Shown here in pieces: positions 5,790-11,062 of a stretch of DNA of 27,196 nt; the first letter of the stretch is position 1; the number at the start of each line of letters is the position of its first letter. The position numbers and the translations under genes are program-made. The stretch lies in IMG/VR virus record IMGVR_UViG_3300034068_000648, positions 1 to 27,196 of that record; one strand, 5' to 3'. Origin of the DNA: a virus. The notes under the pieces were generated by a model. It was not told the origin of the DNA. It did not search any database and saw only the letters and a list, made by a program, of their open reading frames with translations.

Positions 5790-5986
5790 TTCTGCGACAC
5801 CAATCCAATCCGATTAAAGTTTTTAGTATACATTTTGCCCGTTGGCAAAGATAAATTATATGTTGCGAATTCGTTAGCAAATCCGACATCATAACATTTT
5901 GCGAAAGCCTCAAACGCTTGTAAAGCGTCAGCGAATTTGTGTGTGTATTCTAATTGTCCGTCATAGTAAGTATCTAGTCTATACAT
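5786..5986 (-). CDS. Hypothetical protein (66 aa)
   Basis: Starts MYRLDTYYDGQLEYTHKFAD at 5986, overlapping the TAA of the zinc-knuckle gene (TAATG); the ATG at 5998 lies inside that gene and is less likely. It shows aromatic-rich beta strands followed by a helix (ALQAFEAFAKCYDVG). Not recognised. It is coupled on both sides. Confidence 0.75.
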   Translation of the reverse strand: MYRLDTYYDGQLEYTHKFADALQAFEAFAKCYDVGFANEFATYNLSLPTGKMYTKNFNRIGLVSQK

Positions 5987-6117
5987 TAGAAACCCCATGT
6001 TTCTTTAACGCAATCGCAACTTTCAACATCATAATTCTTTTCATCACCAAAGAATACGAAGCCAGCACCGCCACACTCATCACAAGCGACCCCGATTATT
6101 TCTGCTAGATTTCCCAT
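5986..6117 (-). CDS. Zinc-knuckle micro-protein (43 aa)
   Basis: Begins MGNLAEIIGVACDECGGAGF; a CDEC pair and a later CDC pair (VESCDCVKETW) form a probable four-Cys zinc site, like half of a DnaJ-type zinc finger (CxxCxGxG). The start follows AACGAAAGG-like leader ACGAAAGGAAAAC and a strong promoter at 6153-6174. First gene of the 6117-5598 unit. A structural or RNA/protein-binding role is inferred only from the Cys pattern. Confidence 0.7.
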   Translation of the reverse strand: MGNLAEIIGVACDECGGAGFVFFGDEKNYDVESCDCVKETWGF

Positions 6118-6152
6118 TTATAGTTTTCCTTTCGTAGTTTGTTATTGGTTAA

Positions 6153-6174
6153 ATTATAGCCTAAGCCACCGACA
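6153..6174 (-). promoter_or_regulatory. Early promoter for the 6117-5598 unit
   Basis: TGTCGG (6169-6174), 10 nt, TATAAT (6153-6158), leader with ACGAAAGG. No Crp-like site is found at the usual distance, because coding sequence lies upstream. Confidence 0.65.
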
Positions 6175-6193
6175 ATTTCGGGAAAGACACGCC

Positions 6194-6316
6194 CTAGAGC
6201 GCACCTTCCTGAAATAATCCGATTTCTAAATCTAACATTTCTGCGGGTGTTGCTTCGGATAAATCTACCCAGCCAGCACCCTCATCATTTATTCTAAAGA
6301 TTTCTACATATCCCAT
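6194..6316 (-). CDS. Acidic micro-protein (40 aa)
   Basis: ATG directly follows the TAA of the 65-aa gene (TAAATG). Begins MGYVEIFRINDEGAGWVDLS and ends LFQEGAL. Strongly acidic, no motif recognised. Its stop codon overlaps a GACACGCCC repeat (6186-6194). The tight junction with the upstream gene supports it. Confidence 0.65.
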   Translation of the reverse strand: MGYVEIFRINDEGAGWVDLSEATPAEMLDLEIGLFQEGAL

Positions 6317-6514
6317 TTATTCACCTACCTTAACCGCAATTATGCGATAGTGGTCTTTATAAGAATGCGGTGTGCGAATTAAAACACGATACGCTTCTTT
6401 ATCATTACCAAACCAATGGTCGGTTTTTTCACCGCTAATAATTTCTCCATTAAGAGAATTAGAGCGATATTGCTTACCTTGTAAAAGGTTTTCTATTGTG
6501 TATAAGTTAGCCAT
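6317..6514 (-). CDS. Hypothetical beta-rich protein (65 aa)
   Basis: Starts MANLYTIENLLQGKQYRSNS at 6514; the more upstream ATG at 6544 lies in the promoter and is rejected. The alternating pattern EAYRVLIRTPHSYKDHYRIIAVKVGE suggests beta strands. Family unknown. The promoter cassette is at 6544-6565, with leader AACGAAAGG. Confidence 0.75.
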   Translation of the reverse strand: MANLYTIENLLQGKQYRSNSLNGEIISGEKTDHWFGNDKEAYRVLIRTPHSYKDHYRIIAVKVGE

Positions 6515-6543
6515 TGTTAGCCACTTCCTTTCGTTATACCGCA

Positions 6544-6565
6544 ATTATAGCGGAAGCCACCGACA
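6544..6565 (-). promoter_or_regulatory. Early promoter for the 6514-6194 unit
   Basis: TGTCGG (6560-6565), 10 nt, TATAAT (6544-6549). The -10 sits in a small inverted repeat CCGC-TATAATT-GCGG. A Crp-like site with one mismatch (TGTGTTCTTAATCACA, 6615-6630) is centred 76 bp upstream of the -10 centre. Confidence 0.65.
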
Positions 6566-6780
6566 ATTCTCTACTTACTAGCCAGTAATTCCACATTTTG
6601 AGACGCTCAAGTCATGTGTTCTTAATCACATTAGGGCTGTGGACGACACGCCCGACACGCCACGACACGCCCGAAAGTTATCCACAAAATCCAGGGTGAT
6701 TTATATCACCCCCTTAACGACACGCCCGACCCCGTAGCTATGTGGGGGATCGGCTCGATTTTGTCAAGCCGACACGCCGT
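6566..6780. repeat. Noncoding gap: CGACACGCC cluster, DnaA box and palindromes
   Basis: Holds CGACACGCC copies at 6644-6654, 6653-6661, 6663-6673, 6718-6728 and 6770-6779, an exact DnaA-type TTATCCACA at 6678-6686, and the palindrome GGTGATTTATATCACC at 6695-6710. It also has a degenerate GC hairpin at about 6731-6748 and a 21-nt stretch (6760-6780) identical to 4311-4331. It is the densest regulatory or replication-like gap in the window. No coding sequence seen. Confidence 0.6.
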
Positions 6781-6879
6781 CTATTCTTTGTGAGTTTGCT
6801 CACATACGCATTTAGTATATGCGCCCGCATTTAACCTGCCACAATTAGGGCAGGTATAAAATCCGCTAGGGTTAGCCAT
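6781..6879 (-). CDS. Zinc-ribbon micro-protein (32 aa)
   Basis: Begins MANPSGFYTCPNCGRLNAGA and has a later KCVCEQTH. CPNCG plus CVC gives a four-Cys zinc-ribbon-like arrangement in only 32 residues. ATG directly follows the TAA of the preceding membrane-protein gene. A Crp-like perfect palindrome (6789-6804) is embedded in its last codons. It is the last of six tiny genes in a row. Confidence 0.65.
   Translation of the reverse strand: MANPSGFYTCPNCGRLNAGAYTKCVCEQTHKE
6789..6804. promoter_or_regulatory. Perfect Crp-like palindrome TGTGAGTTTGCTCACA
   Basis: Exact TGTGA-N6-TCACA, but inside the 3' end of the 32-aa gene and not at the usual distance from a promoter. Confidence 0.4.
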
Positions 6880-7032
6880 TTATTTATCTCTCCTAAGTAA
6901 TGCGATAGAATAAATAAAACCAATAGAGCCAACTAGTAGCCATGTCGGGATATCTATACCGACACCATTAGGCCATAGCCCGTTAATGTATAGAGAAAAG
7001 TATTCGCTATCTAATAACAATTCTAAGTTCAT
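6880..7032 (-). CDS. Single-pass membrane protein (50 aa)
   Basis: Begins MNLELLLDSEYFSLYINGLW; residues about 30-46 (TWLLVGSIGFIYSIALL) form one transmembrane helix, followed by the positive tail RRDK, so the N-terminus would face outside. TAATG overlap with the upstream gene. Function unknown; it could be a superinfection or membrane-modifying micro-protein. Confidence 0.7.
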   Translation of the reverse strand: MNLELLLDSEYFSLYINGLWPNGVGIDIPTWLLVGSIGFIYSIALLRRDK

Positions 7033-7205
7033 TATTCGTATGCCTCCCAATCTAATGTTAATTCTTTCTCGATTATTTCATCAAGGCTAACGATATCGCT
7101 ATCGCTAATCGCCTCAGCGTTAATCTTATCTAACGCCTCTTCTTCATCTAGATAGACATAAGCGTCTGCTATATCCGCTTGGATAGTATCCCATTTAGTC
7201 ATCAT
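7032..7205 (-). CDS. Acidic helical protein (57 aa)
   Basis: Begins MMTKWDTIQADIADAYVYLD and ends LTLDWEAYE. Very rich in Asp and Glu, predicted helical. Overlaps both neighbours through TAATG. The second Met (7202) is an alternative start. High negative charge could hint at DNA mimicry, but size and composition alone do not show that. Confidence 0.65.
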   Translation of the reverse strand: MMTKWDTIQADIADAYVYLDEEEALDKINAEAISDSDIVSLDEIIEKELTLDWEAYE

Positions 7206-7366
7206 TAGTTATTCACCTGCTCTATCTTGTGTATTAGGTATTCGAATTTTAACGGAGGGTTTGCCTCGTTTAATTCATTAACTAGAGCGATAATTTCTTT
7301 AATGCTCTTAGCGGTTAGTGTGCCCTTCTGTAAAGAGCCTTGCCAAATTGAGTAGGTTAGTTTCAT
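7205..7366 (-). CDS. Hypothetical protein (53 aa)
   Basis: Begins MKLTYSIWQGSLQKGTLTAK and ends YLIHKIEQVNN. An N-terminal strand pair is followed by a helix (SIKEIIALVNELNEAN). Not recognised. TAATG coupling to both neighbours in the six-gene chain. Confidence 0.65.
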   Translation of the reverse strand: MKLTYSIWQGSLQKGTLTAKSIKEIIALVNELNEANPPLKFEYLIHKIEQVNN

Positions 7367-7479
7367 TAGTTATTACCTCCATTAACAATAGCACCGACAA
7401 TAGCAATTATAGTTATCGTGCCTAACACGATAGGCAAAACAATGTGAGGATAATCCTCTACCCAATCAAAAAATAACAT
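7366..7479 (-). CDS. Single-pass membrane protein (37 aa)
   Basis: Begins MLFFDWVEDYPHIVLPIVLG; residues about 12-32 form a transmembrane helix (IVLPIVLGTITIIAIVGAIV), followed by NGGNN. TAATG overlaps on both sides. Function unknown. Confidence 0.65.
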   Translation of the reverse strand: MLFFDWVEDYPHIVLPIVLGTITIIAIVGAIVNGGNN

Positions 7480-7571
7480 TAGTTAGCCTCGCTCTCGTCT
7501 ATGTCGAACATTTCAGCAAACACTTTGTTTGCTTGTTGTAAGGCCTCTAGTGCCTCGTTTAGTTTATCCAT
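7479..7571 (-). CDS. Acidic helical micro-protein (30 aa)
   Basis: Begins MDKLNEALEALQQANKVFAE and ends MFDIDESEAN. One amphipathic acidic helix. It is the first gene of the six-gene chain, with leader AACGAAAGAAGG and promoter at 7609-7630. Confidence 0.65.
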   Translation of the reverse strand: MDKLNEALEALQQANKVFAEMFDIDESEAN

Positions 7572-7608
7572 TTTCTGTCCTTCTTTCGTTAGTTTGTTTA
7601 TTAAGGTA

Positions 7609-7630
7609 AGACTATCATTAGCAACCGACA
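7609..7630 (-). promoter_or_regulatory. Early promoter for the six-micro-gene unit
   Basis: TGTCGG (7625-7630), 10 nt, TAGTCT (7609-7614) with TG extension. The -10 is weak, so activation may be needed. A perfect Crp-like palindrome (TGTGACCTTAGTCACA, 7659-7674) is centred 55 bp upstream of the -10 centre. Confidence 0.55.
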
Positions 7631-7652
7631 TTATCAAGCGACACGCTGTCGC

Positions 7653-7802
7653 CTATTCTGTGACCTTAGTCACAGTAGGGAGAGAGATTAAGTAGCGTAG
7701 CAATACCTTACGCTCATAGGTAGTTAATTCGGGGTGATTAGAAACCACGCCACCATTTTGGTATTCCCAAACAATTTTATTAAAAGTTTTTTCGGATAAC
7801 AT
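7653..7802 (-). CDS. Hypothetical protein (49 aa)
   Basis: Starts MLSEKTFNKIVWEYQNGGVV at 7802, overlapping the stop of the upstream gene (TAATG); a longer start at 7838 lies inside that gene. It ends LISLPTVTKVTE. It contains a basic, aromatic helix (LTTYERKVLLRYLI) of the type seen in small regulators, but no defined HTH. A Crp-like palindrome overlaps its 3' end. Confidence 0.7.
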   Translation of the reverse strand: MLSEKTFNKIVWEYQNGGVVSNHPELTTYERKVLLRYLISLPTVTKVTE

Positions 7803-7984
7803 TACATCACCCAACTTTCCTGAGTGTAAGATAACCACTCACCAAGGGTCATTAAGCCCTTGTATTCTTTACATTTACCGCAAAACATTTCGCTTGCGTA
7901 GTCTGAGCAGAAAGCGCAGACAATTAGATTAGCCTCATCGGCTCGGACATTAGAGAGAGTAATCTCTCGGATTAGTGTAGTCAT
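7802..7984 (-). CDS. Zinc-knuckle protein (60 aa)
   Basis: Begins MTTLIREITLSNVRADEANL. CAFC at about 23-26 and CGKC at about 35-38 form a two-CxxC zinc knuckle, followed by a hydrophobic/aromatic tail (LGEWLSYTQESWVM). The start follows GAAAGG and the rightmost early promoter (8032-8053). First gene of the leftward block. Confidence 0.8.
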   Translation of the reverse strand: MTTLIREITLSNVRADEANLIVCAFCSDYASEMFCGKCKEYKGLMTLGEWLSYTQESWVM

Positions 7985-8031
7985 TTTAACTACCTTTCTT
8001 AGTAAGACTTTCTTACTTTCTTTATACTATA

Positions 8032-8053
8032 ATCCTAGCAGGGGGGTCTGACA
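8032..8053 (-). promoter_or_regulatory. Early promoter at the right end of the block
   Basis: TGTCAG (8048-8053), 10 nt, TAGGAT (8032-8037) with TG extension. A one-mismatch Crp-like site (TGTGAGTTACACCACA, 8092-8107) is centred 65 bp upstream of the -10 centre. Confidence 0.55.
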
Positions 8054-8243
8054 TTTAGGGGGGTTACTCGCTAGTATTCACAAACTATTTTTGTGAGTTA
8101 CACCACACTCACGCTCAAGGTCATTTATATATGTGCGGACTATATAGACAAAACGGACATCTGAAATACGTGTATCATACAAATTAAAAATTTATTAACA
8201 TTTTGATAAATCTTAAATAGCAGTCAACTAAAATATATACTGG

Positions 8244-8256
8244 TATAATTAATAAA
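8244..8256 (+). promoter_or_regulatory. Leaderless promoter for the cupin gene
   Basis: TGGTATAAT (TATAAT at 8244-8249) is an extended -10. The ATG at 8256 lies where transcription should begin, so no ribosome-binding site precedes it. A CAGTCAACT element lies at 8221-8229. Confidence 0.6.
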
Positions 8257-8807
8257 TGAAAATAAATTCTAAAGAAGCACGTACAATCCTTGACACAAAT
8301 AACTACGTAGTATTTAGAAATTATGCTACTCCACCAGATGCATCTTTATTTGATAAAGCATTTAGCTGGAGGCCCGATGTAAATAATAGTGATGATGGTA
8401 AATCTCTGGCTTCAATGAAAAAGTTGCCTGAATATTTTCTTGAAAACGAAAATGTAAGTAATTTTATAAATGAATGCTCAAATACCTATGGCGTAAAAAC
8501 TACACCTTTAATTATAGAGGGACGGATTGATGGGGAGGGAACAACTAAACATTCAGATGAATCCGATGTAATACATTGGCAATGCATGGGAAAATCAGAA
8601 TGGACTTTTTATGATAATCCAACAGATTCAATACAGTTTGAAACAAAAATTATATTAAACGCTGGAGATGTTGTATGGTTTAAAAAAGGCAAAGACCATT
8701 CTGTTGAAAATTTACAAGCCAAATTTTCTATTATTTTTATGAGTAATGATATATTAAAGGATTTTCTTACAAGACAATATGCTGCGGCAGGACGGGAATT
8801 TATATAA
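8256..8807 (+). CDS. Cupin/JmjC-like Fe(II) oxygenase (183 aa)
   Basis: The C-terminal half has the pattern of a JmjC/cupin-4 type 2-oxoglutarate oxygenase: H99-S-D101 in TTKHSDESDVIHWQCMGKSE, then a turn ending in LNAGDVVWFKKGKDH with H148 as the likely third metal ligand. WTFYD and GDVVWF match the jelly-roll strands of the family. The substrate is unknown; family members hydroxylate proteins, ribosomal parts or small molecules. It is leaderless, followed one base later by the SGNH-like gene (co-transcribed). A second, unrelated 2OG oxygenase lies at 9936-10784, so oxidative modification is a theme here. Its AT-rich codon use is like the late genes. Confidence 0.65.
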   Translation: MKINSKEARTILDTNNYVVFRNYATPPDASLFDKAFSWRPDVNNSDDGKSLASMKKLPEYFLENENVSNFINECSNTYGVKTTPLIIEGRIDGEGTTKHSDESDVIHWQCMGKSEWTFYDNPTDSIQFETKIILNAGDVVWFKKGKDHSVENLQAKFSIIFMSNDILKDFLTRQYAAAGREFI

Positions 8808-8808
8808 T

Positions 8809-9474
8809 ATGAAAAATGTTTATATGATTAGTGATTGTCATCTATCTAGGGCAATAGAGCATTACTATCCAGAAAAGCACGATGTGACATTTATTCCTTG
8901 GCCTAAAGCTGCTAAAAAAATGCATGGATTTAGTGTTGAGCAAATGCGGGAAGAAGATGAAATGTCTTCTGGAGTAGAAATTGCTAGAACTGTTAATCAT
9001 ATGCCACAGCCATTCTCAATCATTAAAGATGATGGCATATTGGCCTTATGGATGGGATATGTTGATACTAGAACATTTTTACCTAAATATAAAAATGCGG
9101 ACAATACGGTAAAATCGTTCATTCAGAACATAAAGGACAATTTCCCTAATTCTAAAGTAGTTGTAATAGAGCCATTGCCTCAGTTTACTGAGATGCTTTT
9201 AAAGCATGAAGGTATTAGTCCATATTACACACATGAGCAGAGGATAGATCAGAATAGAGAGTTCTTGGCTGCATTACACAAGTATTCAAGTGAAGCTGGA
9301 TTTGAGATAATTATTACTCAACAAGATATATTAGATTCATTAGGAGTTCCTGAGTTAACTCCATCTATGACACATACAGATGCTCCACATCCAGTAGATG
9401 GATTAAAGCCTGAGCATATGGAAAAGATTTGGAAATTGTTTTCAGATAGACTTAGTATTATTGCAGTTGACTAG
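8809..9474 (+). CDS. SGNH-hydrolase-like protein (221 aa)
   Basis: Start MKNVYMISDCHLSRAIEHYY at 8809, just after the previous stop. The Ser or Cys of ISDCHLS, the central ILALWMGYVDTRTF (like the block III strand of SGNH enzymes), VVVIEPLPQF, and the C-terminal DAPHPVDGLKPEHMEK (a D-x-x-H-like block V) fit an SGNH/GDSL-type alpha/beta fold. The nucleophile is not clear, so it may be a divergent or inactive member, possibly an acyl-ester hydrolase or transferase acting on a glycan or small molecule. Its last codons contain the TTGACT -35 of the next gene. Confidence 0.5.
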   Translation: MKNVYMISDCHLSRAIEHYYPEKHDVTFIPWPKAAKKMHGFSVEQMREEDEMSSGVEIARTVNHMPQPFSIIKDDGILALWMGYVDTRTFLPKYKNADNTVKSFIQNIKDNFPNSKVVVIEPLPQFTEMLLKHEGISPYYTHEQRIDQNREFLAALHKYSSEAGFEIIITQQDILDSLGVPELTPSMTHTDAPHPVDGLKPEHMEKIWKLFSDRLSIIAVD

Positions 9475-9494
9475 AATATTATGTATAGTATAAT
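9467..9494 (+). promoter_or_regulatory. Sigma-70-like leaderless promoter for the 45-aa gene
   Basis: TTGACT (9467-9472), 16 nt, TATAAT (9489-9494). The -35 overlaps the last codons and stop of the SGNH-like gene. The ATG at 9501 is six bases past the -10, so the transcript is leaderless. Confidence 0.75.
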
Positions 9495-9500
9495 TAATCT

Positions 9501-9638
9501 ATGATTAGAAAATATTTTAAAAGGTGGATGATACCTACATTGATATTCTTTTCTGCAAGCATATTCATAGCTGATCAAATTAGAAAAATGGGCGGGATAA
9601 AAGATATCTTTGATATAGATGACGAAGATGACTTATAA
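9501..9638 (+). CDS. Single-pass membrane protein with acidic tail (45 aa)
   Basis: Begins MIRKYFKRWMIPTLIFFSAS: a basic N-terminus, then a hydrophobic helix (residues about 10-24), then a cytosol- or outside-facing tail ending FDIDDEDDL. By the positive-inside rule the N-terminus is cytoplasmic. It is preceded by a near-consensus leaderless promoter. Function unknown. Confidence 0.65.
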   Translation: MIRKYFKRWMIPTLIFFSASIFIADQIRKMGGIKDIFDIDDEDDL

Positions 9639-9935
9639 TAGATCTAAGGTATATATATTCCTAATTAGATTATCCTTGTCGCTTATGAGTCTATATCTCG
9701 TCCTACTTGCTTCTGGGAAATTGTAGAATATTCACGTAAAGGGTTATTTTGGCCCTCCCCGTCCTGACATAGGCAAATAGCCTAGTAAAGGCTTAGAGAG
9801 CCTGTAGAGGCTTTATATGGGGTATTCTAGGAAGTTGCTGTAGTTTAGATAATATGTTTCACATGAAACAATATATTACAGTTGACTAAAATGTGTTCTT
9901 CTCGCCGACGCACTTTTTTTCGCACTATATGGTAT
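9639..9935. other. Noncoding strip with AGGC/GCCT array and parS-like site
   Basis: No frame with gene-like features. It holds an alternating array AGGC, GCCT, AGGCT, AGCCT, AGGCT at 9771, 9780, 9789, 9799 and 9808, which can fold into competing short hairpins. It also holds the parS-like 16-mer at 9855-9870 and a CAGTTGACT element at 9879-9887. It could be a structured RNA, a centromere-like locus, or both. Confidence 0.5.
9855..9870. promoter_or_regulatory. parS-like palindrome TGTTTCACATGAAACA
   Basis: A perfect 16-bp palindrome apart from the central CA/TG step, differing by one base from the consensus bacterial parS, TGTTTCACGTGAAACA, bound by ParB. It lies in a noncoding strip next to a strand switch. 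No parA or parB gene is visible in the window, so host ParB or a gene elsewhere would be the partner. Confidence 0.6.
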
Positions 9936-10784
9936 TTAATGTTCTTTAAATTCACCCATATATGCATCAGATAGCTCTATACCCTCTAGACCAGAAGCCT
10001 GATACTTTTGAATTCTATCTCTGCTAAACTGAGGATTTTCTTTTAGTGGTTTCATCCATATGGCAGTAAATTCTTCTAGCGTAAGATTATCTTTATCTTT
10101 AATTTGCTCATAGTACTCTGGAGTCTTGTAGTTATAAAAAGATCCAGGATTATCTTCTGCCTTTAACACAAAGTTTGAGAAAGCATATCTTCTACCAGAT
10201 GTGACTGGATTAACTCCGTGAGCGTGTGGCGAAAATGCCCCGTGAATTATTAGATCTCCTCTTTCTGGCTTTATTTTTAAATTATTTGCTGCGGGAACTC
10301 CTTCAGATCTGTTTCCGTCTTTGTCTATGTTTACGTAAAATATTTCTCCGCCTTCAAAATCTCCAAAATATGCAACTAAGCCAAAATCTAATTCACAACA
10401 AGTTTTCCAAACGTCTACTTGGGAAAGTCTGTGACATTCTCCTTTCCCAGGAGAATCAGAGTGTGTAAACATTCCCTCGTTCATTTCTGGGGTAATAATT
10501 AATACGTTGCCTTGAGGATGCATAACATACTCTGGATACAAAAGCTCGCTTGCCTTTTCCCAAAGTGGATGTATGGAAGCAAGTGGGGGGCTAATTTTAT
10601 TAGAATACCAGCTGATTAAAGTATCTCTATATTTTTGTTTCAGATCGTAATCTTTTAACTCGTCTTCTACAGTCTTGCACTCTTCGTCTGTATAAAATCC
10701 TTTAAATATAAACACTCCGCTTTGTGTGCCGTAATCATCTGGGAAAAATGAAGCTTTTATACAGTCTTCTCTGTCGTAAAACAT
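9936..10784 (-). CDS. 2OG-Fe(II) oxygenase, prolyl-4-hydroxylase type (282 aa)
   Basis: FTHSDSP supplies the H108-x-D110 metal motif; the strand FEGGEIFY and the segment KPERGDLIIHGAFSPHAHGV with HGVNPVTSGRRYAFS give the distal His (H189, or H187) and the 2-oxoglutarate-binding Arg (R198/R199). This is a complete double-stranded beta-helix core with an N-terminal helical arm (about 1-90). Related phage enzymes are thought to hydroxylate proteins, nucleobases or sugars; the substrate here is unknown. Its start overlaps the stop of the 47-aa gene (TAATG). Transcription probably comes from promoters at 11034-11062 or 10938-10943. It ends convergent to the noncoding parS strip. Confidence 0.85.
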   Translation of the reverse strand: MFYDREDCIKASFFPDDYGTQSGVFIFKGFYTDEECKTVEDELKDYDLKQKYRDTLISWYSNKISPPLASIHPLWEKASELLYPEYVMHPQGNVLIITPEMNEGMFTHSDSPGKGECHRLSQVDVWKTCCELDFGLVAYFGDFEGGEIFYVNIDKDGNRSEGVPAANNLKIKPERGDLIIHGAFSPHAHGVNPVTSGRRYAFSNFVLKAEDNPGSFYNYKTPEYYEQIKDKDNLTLEEFTAIWMKPLKENPQFSRDRIQKYQASGLEGIELSDAYMGEFKEH

Positions 10785-10927
10785 TATTTACCCACTATTC
10801 TTTTTAAAAATTTTTCAAATTTTGATTGATGATTTTTATTACCGTGTTTAAGCTTACAGTCATCCTTACATACTTGAGGATGAGTGAATTGTGGACTTCT
10901 CATAAAGTTAGCAAAATGGTGCACCAT
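10784..10927 (-). CDS. Small Cys/His-rich basic protein (47 aa)
   Basis: Begins MVHHFANFMRSPQFTHPQVC and continues with KDDCKLKHGN, giving a C-x3-C-x3-H cluster with further His upstream, a possible metal site, then a basic helix (KFEKFLKRIVGK). ATG at 10927 follows TATAAT by ten bases, so near-leaderless. An alternative start at 10999 would translate the hairpin, and 10903 is a shorter option. It is coupled to the 2OG oxygenase by TAATG and may be its accessory protein. Confidence 0.6.
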   Translation of the reverse strand: MVHHFANFMRSPQFTHPQVCKDDCKLKHGNKNHQSKFEKFLKRIVGK

Positions 10928-10937
10928 AGTAATATAT

Positions 10938-10984
10938 ATTATATCATGCAAACCCCCTACAGAGGCGGATCCGTAAGGGGTTTG
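10938..10984 (-). promoter_or_regulatory. Hairpin followed by extended -10 promoter
   Basis: Stem arms CAAACCCCCTAC and GTAAGGGGTTTG (10949-10960 and 10973-10984, one internal C-A mismatch, 12-nt loop) lead on the minus strand into CATGATATAAT, where TGATATAAT (hexamer 10938-10943) is an extended -10. A hairpin that can end upstream RNA is thus fused to a new start. Confidence 0.5.
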
Positions 10985-11033
10985 TGCATCTTCATGCAAT
11001 CAGGGAAATTTTACAATCTCAACCTGAATATTA

Positions 11034-11062
11034 ATTATAATATATTATCAGAATTAAGTCAA
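11034..11062 (-). promoter_or_regulatory. Sigma-70-like promoter after the methyltransferase
   Basis: TTGACT (11057-11062), exactly 17 nt, TATAAT (11034-11039). The -35 overlaps the TGA stop of the methyltransferase gene. It would feed the 47-aa and 2OG-oxygenase genes, passing through the hairpin at 10949-10984. Confidence 0.8.

Noticed and set aside
5422-6779. CGACACGCC repeats as a CRISPR array
   Set aside because: Repeats are only 9-11 bp and spaced irregularly (overlapping to hundreds of bases), with genes between them and no cas genes.
7032-7205. Calling the very acidic 57-aa protein a DNA mimic
   Set aside because: Charge alone is not evidence; several small proteins in the block are acidic.
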